A stretch of DNA of 26,796 nt from Clostridiales bacterium (GTDB taxonomy: Bacteria > Bacillota > Clostridia > Christensenellales > Aristaeellaceae). A program made the position numbers and the translations under genes. Under the pieces are notes generated by a model. It did no database searches. It saw nothing but the letters and a program-made list of their open reading frames with translations, and had not been told where the DNA came from. Positions within the stretch are counted from its first letter, which is position 1. Each line of letters begins with the position of its first letter. Where the stretch lies: positions 1 to 26,796 of the forward strand of contig SFIM01000030.1 in assembly GCA_004556155.1 (NCBI GenBank), written 5' to 3'. Positions 7,012 to 15,726 of this stretch are shown here, piece after piece.

Positions 7012-8177
7012 GCACCCTGCTGCTTCAAAAGGAAGAGGCCGGGCTGCGCGCCGCCGTAATGCAGGACGGCAGGCTGTATGCCTACCGAGCCCAGCAGGAC
7101 GCAGCAGCCGTCCGCGAGGGGCAGATTTATCTGTCTGTCGTCGATCGCGCCATCAAGGGTGTAGGCGCAGTATTCGTCCGCCTGCCGGGCGGGGAATTCG
7201 GCTTTCTGCCTACCCCAAGCGGTCAGCGTGCGCCTGCCTCAGGCGATCGTTTGATTGTGCAGGTCAAGCGTCCGCCCAGCAACGTCAAGAAAGCCTTTAT
7301 GACACGCGACATCGCGCTGGACGGCACATATTTAATCCTGCTGCCATGCAGCGATTCTCTGGGCGTGTCCAGCCGCATTGAGGATGCAGCATTGCGCCGC
7401 ACGCTGCGCGAAACAGGACGCGCCCTCAAGCCGCACGGCATGGGAATCGTCATGCGCGCCGCCGCAACGGATGCAGACATGGATATGCTCAAGGCAGAAC
7501 TGGATGCGCTTATGCAGCGTTGGCAATCTTTGCAATCCGCTCAGGCGCATGGCTCCGCCCCGCGTCTTTTATGGGACGGCGAGGATATGCTCACCCAGCT
7601 GCTGCGTGAGGAAGGCGGCCGTTTGGACAACGTTATCACCAACGCACCCGAACTTTTGCCGCAGGATTTTCCCTGCCCGGTGCGCACGGCGGAGCATCCT
7701 TTCATGCTGCACGCCGTGGATCATAAGCTGGAAAAATCCCGACGCCGCACAGTGCTGCTCAAAAGCGGCGCATCGCTGGTGATTGACCGGTGCGAGGCCA
7801 TGACGGTCATTGATGTAAACAGCGCCATGGCTCCCGGCGGCAAGGGCATCTCGCAAACTGCCGAGCGCGTAAACCTGGAGGCCGCCGCAGAGATTGCAAG
7901 GCTTTTGCGCCTGCTTGGTATCGGCGGTATGGTGCTGATTGACTTTATTGATCTGGACAGTGACGAAGCACGCAGCCGCTTGCTGGATGTGATGCGCGAG
8001 CACCTGCGGCAGGATCCCGTCAAGGCCGAGGTGATCGATATCACCCCTCTTGGCATCATGGAATTGACCCGCCGCCGCGCGCAGTCGCCCCTGTCCGAGC
8101 TGCCCGATATTCCCTGCCCCCACTGCTGCGGCACGGGGTGCCTGGATACCCCCGAGGAGGAAACGCCCGATGCGTGA
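7008..8177 (+). CDS. rng: Ribonuclease E/G family protein (RNase G-like), short C-terminus
   Basis: 389 residues; RNase G of E. coli is about 490. In order: an N-terminal segment with an embedded S1 domain (GQIYLSVVDRAIKGVGAVFV, 39-58), an RNase H/5'-sensor region (TRDIALDGTYLILLP, 99-113), and a DNase I-like catalytic core with the metal-binding aspartates Asp269 (MTVIDVNS) and Asp312 (IDFIDL). A zinc-link CPHC (370-373) follows. The protein stops 16 residues after the zinc-link, so the small C-terminal domain used for tetramer formation in enterobacterial enzymes is missing. It acts in 5'-end-dependent mRNA decay and rRNA maturation. The start overlaps the upstream stop (ATGA) and its end overlaps miaB by 8 bases. 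Confidence 0.92.
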   Translation: MSTLLLQKEEAGLRAAVMQDGRLYAYRAQQDAAAVREGQIYLSVVDRAIKGVGAVFVRLPGGEFGFLPTPSGQRAPASGDRLIVQVKRPPSNVKKAFMTRDIALDGTYLILLPCSDSLGVSSRIEDAALRRTLRETGRALKPHGMGIVMRAAATDADMDMLKAELDALMQRWQSLQSAQAHGSAPRLLWDGEDMLTQLLREEGGRLDNVITNAPELLPQDFPCPVRTAEHPFMLHAVDHKLEKSRRRTVLLKSGASLVIDRCEAMTVIDVNSAMAPGGKGISQTAERVNLEAAAEIARLLRLLGIGGMVLIDFIDLDSDEARSRLLDVMREHLRQDPVKAEVIDITPLGIMELTRRRAQSPLSELPDIPCPHCCGTGCLDTPEEETPDA

Positions 8178-9576
8178 GGAAACCATCCGTATCTCCCAAG
8201 AAGAATTGCAGCGCCAGCGCGATTTTGCCCGCCAGGTGCGCTGCCATCCTGATCGGCCCAAATCCTATTATATTGTTACCTATGGTTGCCAGATGAACGC
8301 GCACGACAGCGAAAAGCTGGCCGGCATGCTGGAGGAAATGGGGCTTGAGCCTGCGGCGGAGCGTACTGCCGCCGATTTTGTGCTGCACAACACCTGCTGC
8401 ATCCGCGATAATGCCGAGCGCAAGGCGCTGGGCAATGTAACCTGGCTGAAGGAAGTAAAAAAAGAGCGTCCGGACATGCTCATCGGCGTGTGCGGCTGCA
8501 TGATTCAGCAGCAGGAAATGGCGCAGAAGCTCCTCAAGCAGTATCCTTTTATCGACGTGGCCTTCGGCACGGGTAATCTTTATCGTCTGCCCGAATACCT
8601 GTGGCAGGCCGTTTCCAACCATGAGCGCGTCATCCGCGTAGAAAACGAAGCCAGCACGCTGGCCGAAGGCCTGCCTATTCACCGTGAAAGCGATATCAAA
8701 GCATATATCACGGTGATGTACGGCTGCAACAATTTCTGCTCCTACTGCATCGTGCCCTATGTGCGTGGACGTGAGCGTTCCCGTCGGGCGGACGATATCG
8801 TGCGCGAAGCCGACGAGCTGGTAAAATCCGGCGTAAAGGAAATCATGCTGATCGGGCAGAATGTAAACAGCTATGGCCTGGACAGCGACGAGGGCGTATC
8901 CTTTGCACAGCTTTTGCACCGTGTCAGCCAGACGGGCATCGAGCGCATTCGCTTTATGACCTCGCATCCCAAGGATCTGTCCGACGCGCTGATTGACGAA
9001 ATGGCGCATAATCCCGCCGTCGCCCCGCATCTGCACCTGCCTGTTCAAGCAGGCTCTAACCGCATTCTGCAGGCGATGAACCGCCGCTATACGCGTGAGC
9101 AATACCTTGAAAAGGTGCAAAAGCTCCGTGCGGCCATTCCTCACATCGGCCTGACGACCGACCTGATCGTGGCCTTTCCCGGCGAAACCGAAGCGGAATT
9201 CGAAGATACCCTGTCGCTGGTGGAGCAGGTGCGCTACGACAGCGCCTACACCTTTATTTACAGCCCGCGCAAGGGCACGCGCGCGGCGGAAATGCCCGGC
9301 CGCATCGCACCGGACGTGGCCTCCGCGCGCATCGAGCGGCTGATCGCCCTGCAGGAGAAAATCACCGGCGAGGTGCTTGCCTCCATGCGCGGCGAAATCG
9401 TGCAGGCGCTGGTGGAGGGCGTATCCCGCCGCCGCGAAAATCAGCTGACCGGCAAGACCGGCCGCAACATCAACGTGAACTTTAACGGCGCGCCTGACGA
9501 TATCGGCAAAATGGTGCGCGTGCGCATTACCGGCGCTGGCAGCAATACCCTGCGCGGCGAAAAAGTGGAGGAATAA
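8170..9576 (+). CDS. miaB: tRNA-2-methylthio-N6-dimethylallyladenosine synthase MiaB
   Basis: 468 residues. The UPF0004 domain carries the auxiliary-cluster cysteines Cys40 (TYGCQMN), Cys76 (HNTCCIRD) and Cys110 (GVCGCM). The radical SAM motif is C186-NNF-C190-SY-C193 followed by IVPYVRGRERSR, and a TRAM domain lies at the C-terminus (IVQALVEGV...GKMVRVRITGAG). It adds the methylthio group to i6A37 of tRNAs reading UNN codons. The substrate base i6A is made by MiaA, encoded four genes downstream in the same run. The ATG at 8170 has GAGGAGG 9 bases upstream and overlaps rng by 8 bases. Confidence 0.97.
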   Translation: MREETIRISQEELQRQRDFARQVRCHPDRPKSYYIVTYGCQMNAHDSEKLAGMLEEMGLEPAAERTAADFVLHNTCCIRDNAERKALGNVTWLKEVKKERPDMLIGVCGCMIQQQEMAQKLLKQYPFIDVAFGTGNLYRLPEYLWQAVSNHERVIRVENEASTLAEGLPIHRESDIKAYITVMYGCNNFCSYCIVPYVRGRERSRRADDIVREADELVKSGVKEIMLIGQNVNSYGLDSDEGVSFAQLLHRVSQTGIERIRFMTSHPKDLSDALIDEMAHNPAVAPHLHLPVQAGSNRILQAMNRRYTREQYLEKVQKLRAAIPHIGLTTDLIVAFPGETEAEFEDTLSLVEQVRYDSAYTFIYSPRKGTRAAEMPGRIAPDVASARIERLIALQEKITGEVLASMRGEIVQALVEGVSRRRENQLTGKTGRNINVNFNGAPDDIGKMVRVRITGAGSNTLRGEKVEE

Positions 9577-9581
9577 GCCCT

Positions 9582-9992
9582 ATGTTTAAGCTGCATTACA
9601 ATGTGTATGAAAAAGTTGAGGAGCTGGCAAAGCTGCTGGCCCAGAGCAGCGAATATACCGAGCTGCAGGCCGCCGAGGACGCGGGCGAAAAGGATCCAGA
9701 GCTTTCCGCCTGCGTGGCCGCTTTCATTGAAAAGCGCCAGCAGCTTGAAAACGAAACCATGAAGGATGAGAAGGACTTTGACCTGATCGGCGCGCTGACC
9801 CGCGAGATCGACGAGGAAAATGACAAGATGAAAACGCTGCCCGCCTACAAGCGCATTCTGGATGCGCGCAGCGATTTCAACGCCATGATGGCTGCTGTTA
9901 ACGAGGTGCTGCAGGCCGTCATGTTCCCAGACGCCGATACGGCTGCCTGCGGCGGCGATTGCTCCCGCTGTCAGGGCTGCGGCGGGCATTAA
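9582..9992 (+). CDS. ricA: YlbF/YmcA family protein, probable RicA orthologue with Fe-S type cysteine tail
   Basis: 136 residues, mostly helical and charged (Com_YlbF fold), ending in a cysteine cluster C123-GGD-C127-SR-C130-QG-C133. Bacillus subtilis RicA (YmcA) forms the RicAFT (Y-) complex with RicF and RicT, binds [4Fe-4S] clusters and tunes RNase Y cleavage, competence and sporulation. As I recall, RicA ligates its cluster with a C-terminal Cx3CxxC, the spacing seen here. The order miaB - this gene - mutS - mutL matches Bacillus (miaB-ymcA-cotE-mutS-mutL), which favours RicA over RicF. The start is 5 bases after the miaB stop, with GGAGG inside the end of miaB. Confidence 0.8.
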   Translation: MFKLHYNVYEKVEELAKLLAQSSEYTELQAAEDAGEKDPELSACVAAFIEKRQQLENETMKDEKDFDLIGALTREIDEENDKMKTLPAYKRILDARSDFNAMMAAVNEVLQAVMFPDADTAACGGDCSRCQGCGGH

Positions 9993-10038
9993 GCCTGAAG
10001 CGCGCGCTCATCCATCTGTACAAAAGGAGTGATCATGC

Positions 10039-12648
10039 ATGGCAAGGCCGCCTGTTGGCAGCGTTACGCCCATGATGCAGCAATACCTGGCCATTAAGGA
10101 GCAGCACCCCGACGAGCTGCTTTTCTACCGCCTGGGCGATTTTTATGAAATGTTCTTTGACGACGCGCTGACCGCCAGCCGCGAGCTGGAGCTGACCCTT
10201 ACGGGGCGCGACTGCGGCCTGCCGGAGCGCGCGCCCATGTGCGGCGTGCCCTATCACGCGGTGGATACCTATATCACCCGCCTGATCGAAAAAGGCTATC
10301 GCGTGGCCATCTGCGAGCAGATGGAGGATCCCGCCCTGGCCAAGGGGCTGGTCAAGCGCGAAATCACGCGCATCGTCACCCCCGGTACCGTGACGGATCA
10401 ATCCGCCCTGTCCGAGCGGCAGAACAACTTTCTTGCCAGCGTATGCATCGAGGGCAAGCGCGCGGGCCTTGCCTATACGGACGTGACGACGGGCGAGTTT
10501 TATGTGCGTCAGCTTTCCAATGAGGAACGTGAGCTTCGCGGCGCGCTGGCGGCCATTGACCCGCGAGAGATCATCACCAACGCCCCCGATACCGTCCATC
10601 CGCTGTCCGAGGCTTCCATCGGCTCCTGCCCGCAGACGGCATTCCGCGGCGCAAACGCCAGCGATATGCTCTGCGAGCATTTCGGGGTAAACTCACTGAC
10701 CGCGCTGGGCCTGGATGCGACGCTTCTGCCTGCCGCGCACGCCGCAGGCGCGCTGATGCGGTATCTATCCGAAACGCAAAAAAACGCCATGACACATATC
10801 ACGGCGCTGCGCATTCTGAGTGAAAACCAAACCATGCCTCTGGACGCCGCCACCCGCCGCAATCTGGAATTGACCGAGGGGCTGCACAGCCGTACTACGC
10901 GCGGAAGCCTGCTGTGGCTGCTGGATAAAACCGCCACAGCCATGGGCGGCCGCCTGCTGCGCCGCTGGGTGGAACAGCCGCTGCTATCCCGTGCCGCCAT
11001 CGAACAGCGCTTAAACGCCGTATCCGCGCTGTATGACAACCATGTTCTTTCCGAGCGCCTGTATGATATCCTGCGAAACGTATACGACATGGAGCGCATC
11101 CTGTCCAAGGTGTCCTATAATACGCTCAACGCCCGCGACTGCCTGGCGCTGCTGCGCTCGCTCAAGCAGGTGCCGCCGCTGCAAGCGCTGCTGGCAGATG
11201 ACGCCTGCGCGCCCGTCTGCGCCGCGCTGGGAGAGCTTGATCCCATTTCCGGCCTTGCGCAGCTGCTTGAAAACGCAATCAATCCAGACGCGCCGCTGCA
11301 AATTACCGAGGGCGCGGTGATCCGCGAGGGCTATAACGCGCAGCTGGACGAATTTCGTCAGGCCACCACGCAGGGCAAGCAATGGCTCAGCGATCTGGAA
11401 GCCAAGGAGCGCGAGGAAACCGGCATCAAGACGCTGCGCATCCAGTATAACCGGGTGTTTGGCTACTATATCGAAGTCACCAAGTCCTACTACAATCTGG
11501 TGCCGCTGCGCTATCAGCGCAGGCAGACGCTTGCGTCCAGCGAGCGCTTTACCACAGACGAGCTGCGCCAGATCGAAAGCAAAATCACCGGCGCGCAGGA
11601 GCAGAGCACCCGCCTGGAGCTGGAGCTGTTCTACGCCATCCGCAGTGAAATCGCCGCCGCCATGCCTCGCCTTCAGGGCACGGCCAACGCGCTCAAAACG
11701 CTGGACGCGCTGCTGTCCTTGGCGCGCGTGGCGCGGGAAAACAATTATGTTCGCCCCACGCTTACCGACGACGGCACGCTGACCATCCACGATGGCCGCC
11801 ACCCGGTGGTGGAGCGCATGCTATCGGACAATCTGTTTGTGCCCAACGACACTGAAATGAACGACGGTAACCTGCGCATGCAGATTATCACCGGCCCCAA
11901 CATGGCCGGCAAAAGCACCTATATGCGTCAGGTCACGCTGATTGTGCTGATGGCGCACATGGGCTCCTTTGTTCCCGCGCGCGAGGCCGCTATTTCGCTG
12001 GTTGATAACGTATACACCCGCGTGGGCGCGTCCGACGACCTGGCGGGCGGCCAATCCACCTTCATGGTAGAAATGAGTGAAACGGCCTATATCCTGCGCA
12101 ACGCCACCGCCCGTTCACTGGTCATTCTGGATGAAATTGGCCGCGGCACCAGCACCTTTGACGGTCTGAGCATTGCCTGGGCCACGGTGGAATACCTGTG
12201 CGACCTGAAAAAATGCGGCGCGAAAACGCTGTTCGCCACCCATTATCATGAGCTTTCGGAGCTGGAAGGTGTGCTGGAAGGCGTATCCAATTATCAGATT
12301 TCGGTTAAGGAGCACGGCGAGGAGGTCATCTTCCTGCGAAAGATTGTGCGCGGCGGAGCGGATAAGAGCTTCGGCGTGTACGTTGCGCGCCTGGCCGGCG
12401 TCCCCCACGCCGTGGTAGCCCGCGCGCAGGAAATCGAGGCGCGCCTGGAAGCTAACAATATCAATCAAAACACCATCGGCAAGAACATTCTGGAAAAGGG
12501 CAAGCGCAAAAATCAGCAGCAGGATATGTTTGAATACGGCCGTACCGAGCTGATTGAGGAGCTGGCCAACACGGATGTACTGTCCATGTCGCCCATGGAC
12601 GCGCTGAACAAGCTCTTCCTGCTGCGTGAAAAGGCGCGCAAGCTGTAA
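10039..12648 (+). CDS. mutS: DNA mismatch repair protein MutS
   Basis: 869 residues, full length. The mismatch-wedging motif Phe35-Tyr-Glu37 lies in FYRLGDFYEMFF. The C-terminal ABC-type ATPase has Walker A GPNMAGKST (619-627) and Walker B LVILDEIGRGTST. It recognises mispaired and looped-out bases and recruits MutL. An overlapping ATG four bases upstream (10035) is out of frame; the ATG at 10039 is placed 9 bases after AAGGAG. The 46-base gap from ricA holds no terminator. It is directly followed by mutL. Confidence 0.98.
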   Translation: MARPPVGSVTPMMQQYLAIKEQHPDELLFYRLGDFYEMFFDDALTASRELELTLTGRDCGLPERAPMCGVPYHAVDTYITRLIEKGYRVAICEQMEDPALAKGLVKREITRIVTPGTVTDQSALSERQNNFLASVCIEGKRAGLAYTDVTTGEFYVRQLSNEERELRGALAAIDPREIITNAPDTVHPLSEASIGSCPQTAFRGANASDMLCEHFGVNSLTALGLDATLLPAAHAAGALMRYLSETQKNAMTHITALRILSENQTMPLDAATRRNLELTEGLHSRTTRGSLLWLLDKTATAMGGRLLRRWVEQPLLSRAAIEQRLNAVSALYDNHVLSERLYDILRNVYDMERILSKVSYNTLNARDCLALLRSLKQVPPLQALLADDACAPVCAALGELDPISGLAQLLENAINPDAPLQITEGAVIREGYNAQLDEFRQATTQGKQWLSDLEAKEREETGIKTLRIQYNRVFGYYIEVTKSYYNLVPLRYQRRQTLASSERFTTDELRQIESKITGAQEQSTRLELELFYAIRSEIAAAMPRLQGTANALKTLDALLSLARVARENNYVRPTLTDDGTLTIHDGRHPVVERMLSDNLFVPNDTEMNDGNLRMQIITGPNMAGKSTYMRQVTLIVLMAHMGSFVPAREAAISLVDNVYTRVGASDDLAGGQSTFMVEMSETAYILRNATARSLVILDEIGRGTSTFDGLSIAWATVEYLCDLKKCGAKTLFATHYHELSELEGVLEGVSNYQISVKEHGEEVIFLRKIVRGGADKSFGVYVARLAGVPHAVVARAQEIEARLEANNINQNTIGKNILEKGKRKNQQQDMFEYGRTELIEELANTDVLSMSPMDALNKLFLLREKARKL

Positions 12649-12661
12649 AGGAGAAACACCA

Positions 12662-14779
12662 ATGGCAACGCACATTAGGCTTCTATCCTCCGAGGTGGTC
12701 GGGCAGATCGCTGCGGGCGAGGTGGTAGAGCGTCCCTCCGCCGCCATTAAGGAGCTGGTAGAAAACAGCATGGATGCAGGCGCAACCTCCATTGCGGTAG
12801 AAATCTGCGACGGCGGGCTAACCTCCTTCCGTGTGGTAGACAACGGCTCGGGCATCCAGCCCAGCGATATCCGCCTGGCTTTCGCGCGCCACGCCACCAG
12901 CAAAATCAGCCAGGCAGACGATTTGGTGGGCGTGCAGACGCTGGGCTTCCGCGGTGAGGCGTTGGCCTCCATCGCAGCCGTGGCCAAGGTGACCTGCACC
13001 ACCCGCGTGCGCGGGGCGGACTTCGGCCTGAGCGTACAGAATAACGGCGGCGAAATCAGCGAGCTGCGCGAGGCTCCTTGCCCAGAGGGCACCAGCTTTC
13101 TGGTAAAGGACCTTTTCTTCAATGCGCCCGTGCGCCGCAAATTTTTAAAAAAGCCTTCCACTGAAACATGCTATGTTTCGGATTTGATGCTGCGTTTCAT
13201 CCTGTCGCATCCGCAGATCTCCTTCCGCTATATAGCCGATGGCAAGACGGTGTATTTCAGCCCCGGCGACGGCAAGCTGGAAAGCGCAGTGATGAGCATC
13301 TACGGCCTGTCCGCCCTGGAAAAGCTCAAGCACGTTTCCGGCAATATGAACGGCATTGTGCTGGACGGCTTTGTAGGCGTTGGCGATCTTTCGCGCGGCA
13401 ACCGCGCGCATGAATCCTTCATTCTCAATGGCCGCCTGATCAAAAGCAATTTGCTTACCGCCGCCCTGGAGGAAGCCTGCAAGCAGCGCGTGATGATCGG
13501 CCGCTTCCCCATGTGCATTCTGCATTTGACTATGCCGTTTGAAGCGGTGGACGTCAACGTCCATCCCAACAAGTGGGAAGTGCGCTTTCAAAATGAGCCT
13601 GGCGTGCGCGAAGCTGTGTGTACGCTGGTGAATGAGGCTCTACAGGAAAGCAGCCCGCTGAATGCCGCTGCAAAGCTATTTGATGAGCCTATTGATCGAG
13701 CGCCTGTTGTCGTAAAGCGAATCGATCCATCAAAATCGGACGATATTTCGTCCATTAAAAAAGATGATTCTTCAAAAAATAAACCAAATTCCAACTCTGT
13801 AAATACTTTCGTTTTAAAAAGTGAGAAGCCATTTCCAAACATTTTATCTGCAAGTTCAATTTCTAATGCTACTCCTGCGCCGTTGACCGCGCACAGCTCC
13901 AGCAGCATTTTGCCTCCCGCAACCTATAAGCCCGAGGCTATTACACCACGGCGAGACGATTGGGATCGTCCCACTGCGCCGGTGACTGCGGCTGCGCCAA
14001 TCACGCAAGCACAGTCTCAAGCATCCACAATGCGTTCGGCGACAGAAAGCGCAGCAAAAGATCCAACGCCCAAAGAAAAAGACTCGCCTGTACTGCCCGT
14101 CATCCAGCACGAGCAGCAGGTGTTGCCTATCCAAACGTCGCCCGATCCCATCGAGCCCGCAGCAGAGCAGCTTGAAGCCGCTCCGGTTGATGAAAAATTC
14201 ACCCGCCTGCCGCTGCGTCTGATCGGCATCGTGTTCGATACCTATATCATCCTGGAATATCAGGATCGCATGTTGCTGTGCGATCAGCACGCCGTGCACG
14301 AGCGGTTGCTCTATGAGCGCATGATGAATGCTTGTGCCGGAGATACCGCAGCGCAAGGGCTGCTGACCCCCGTGCTTGTGCGCCTGACGCACCGCGAATA
14401 CGAAGCCTTCCTTGAAAATGGCGAAGCATTGCGCGCTGCGGGATTTGACGCGGCTGACTTTGGTGATTTAACCGTACAGCTGCGCGCAGTGCCTATGGTG
14501 CTTGGCGTAGCCCGAACAACGGAATGTCTGCGCGACGCGCTGGACGATCTATCCGAAAGCGGGCAGATCAGCACACAAAAGCGTACCGACCGCATCATCC
14601 AGATGGCCTGCAAGCATGCTGTGAAAGGCGGCGAAAAAATCCCAGTGGACGCGATGATGGAACTGGTGCGTCGCATGCTGGAAGATAACGTAATGCCTAC
14701 CTGTCCGCACGGCCGGCCATTGATGATTGAAGTAACCCAGCGCGAGCTGGAAAAACGCTTCCACAGGATTCAAAATTAG
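12662..14779 (+). CDS. mutL: DNA mismatch repair protein MutL (endonuclease type)
   Basis: 705 residues. The N-terminal GHKL ATPase has ELVENSMDAGA (31-41), DNGSGI and TLGFRGEAL. The C-terminal domain has DQHA-x2-E-x4-E beginning at Asp541, ACKHAVKGGE and CPHGRP, the zinc-dependent nicking-endonuclease motifs of Gram-positive MutL; E. coli MutL lacks these. It therefore probably nicks the strand itself rather than needing MutH. Between about residues 335 and 515 is a Ser/Thr/Pro/Ala/Lys linker, whose DNA between about 13690 and 13870 is unusually AT-rich for this window. The ATG at 12662 is 8 bases after AAAGGAG; the 13-base gap from mutS implies co-translation. Confidence 0.97.
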   Translation: MATHIRLLSSEVVGQIAAGEVVERPSAAIKELVENSMDAGATSIAVEICDGGLTSFRVVDNGSGIQPSDIRLAFARHATSKISQADDLVGVQTLGFRGEALASIAAVAKVTCTTRVRGADFGLSVQNNGGEISELREAPCPEGTSFLVKDLFFNAPVRRKFLKKPSTETCYVSDLMLRFILSHPQISFRYIADGKTVYFSPGDGKLESAVMSIYGLSALEKLKHVSGNMNGIVLDGFVGVGDLSRGNRAHESFILNGRLIKSNLLTAALEEACKQRVMIGRFPMCILHLTMPFEAVDVNVHPNKWEVRFQNEPGVREAVCTLVNEALQESSPLNAAAKLFDEPIDRAPVVVKRIDPSKSDDISSIKKDDSSKNKPNSNSVNTFVLKSEKPFPNILSASSISNATPAPLTAHSSSSILPPATYKPEAITPRRDDWDRPTAPVTAAAPITQAQSQASTMRSATESAAKDPTPKEKDSPVLPVIQHEQQVLPIQTSPDPIEPAAEQLEAAPVDEKFTRLPLRLIGIVFDTYIILEYQDRMLLCDQHAVHERLLYERMMNACAGDTAAQGLLTPVLVRLTHREYEAFLENGEALRAAGFDAADFGDLTVQLRAVPMVLGVARTTECLRDALDDLSESGQISTQKRTDRIIQMACKHAVKGGEKIPVDAMMELVRRMLEDNVMPTCPHGRPLMIEVTQRELEKRFHRIQN

Positions 14780-14781
14780 CC

Positions 14782-15726
14782 ATGAACACAAGCACACAAA
14801 ACATGCCGCGCGTATTGGGCATTGTGGGCGCAACCGCCAGCGCCAAGACCACACTTTCCCTGCCTCTCGCACAGGCGCTCAACTGTGAGATCGTCTGCAT
14901 GGACTCCATGCAGATTTATCGCCGTATGGACATCGGCACGGCCAAGCCAACCGCCGACGAACGCGCGCTCATCCCGCACCATATGCTGGATATTGTAGAG
15001 CCGACCGAGCCGTTTTCCGTAGCACAGTATGTAGAGCAGGCGCGCGCAGTTATCACTGATATCGTCCATCGCGGCCGCGTTCCCATGCTGGTGGGCGGTA
15101 CAGGGTTGTATTTGCAGGGGCTGACCCTGCCCATGGATTACGGCGGATTGCCCAGCGACCCTGCCATCCGAAGGCGGCTGACCGAACAGGCCGAGCGTGA
15201 AGGCGTCGCAAGCATGCATGCCTGCCTGGCCGCCGTTGATCCGCCCGCCGCCGCCCGCCTGCATCCTAACGATCAGCGCCGCGTCATCCGTGCGCTGGAA
15301 ATCTACAAGCTGACGGGCATCCCAATGTCGCAGCACCGCACGCCCACTCAGGCGGACGCGCCCTATGATTTCAGCCTATACGCCGTTGATTGGCCGCGAG
15401 CCAAGCTGCATGCGCGCATCAATCAGCGCGTGGATCAAATGCTTGCAAACGGCCTTATGCAGGAGGTGCAGGCCCTTCTTGACAGCGGCGTGTCCGAAGA
15501 TGCGCAGAGCATGCAGGGGCTTGGCTATAAAGAGCTGCTGCCCTGCCTGCACGGCGATATATCGCTTGCTCAGGCTGCCGAGGCCATCAAGGTTGGCACG
15601 CGCAATTACGCCCGGCGGCAGCTGATCTGGTTCCGGCGCGACACGCGCATCCGCTGGATTCCAAGTACCGAGCTAAGCCATGCAAAAGAACGTATTATTC
15701 AGGATTGGGAGGAACACATCCGATGA
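14782..15726 (+). CDS. miaA: tRNA dimethylallyltransferase MiaA (altered P-loop)
   Basis: 314 residues, normal length. Family signatures: DSMQIYRRMDIGTAKPT (substrate DMAPP/tRNA site), VGGTGLYLQGL, and NDQRRVIRALEIY. It isopentenylates A37 of tRNAs reading UNN codons, the reaction preceding MiaB. The P-loop reads GATASAKT (residues 16-23) where the family has GPTASGKT: the proline is alanine, and the conserved glycine before the lysine is also alanine (codon GCC at 14842-14844). The lysine and threonine are retained. The Shine-Dalgarno is weak (AGGA about 13 bases upstream), and with the start 2 bases after the mutL stop translation is probably coupled. Hfq, often next to MiaA, is absent. Confidence 0.94.
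   Translation: MNTSTQNMPRVLGIVGATASAKTTLSLPLAQALNCEIVCMDSMQIYRRMDIGTAKPTADERALIPHHMLDIVEPTEPFSVAQYVEQARAVITDIVHRGRVPMLVGGTGLYLQGLTLPMDYGGLPSDPAIRRRLTEQAEREGVASMHACLAAVDPPAAARLHPNDQRRVIRALEIYKLTGIPMSQHRTPTQADAPYDFSLYAVDWPRAKLHARINQRVDQMLANGLMQEVQALLDSGVSEDAQSMQGLGYKELLPCLHGDISLAQAAEAIKVGTRNYARRQLIWFRRDTRIRWIPSTELSHAKERIIQDWEEHIR

Noticed and set aside
8056..9144. Minus-strand open frame opposite rng/miaB
   Set aside because: Shadow frame spanning the junction of two well-supported genes; no ribosome site.
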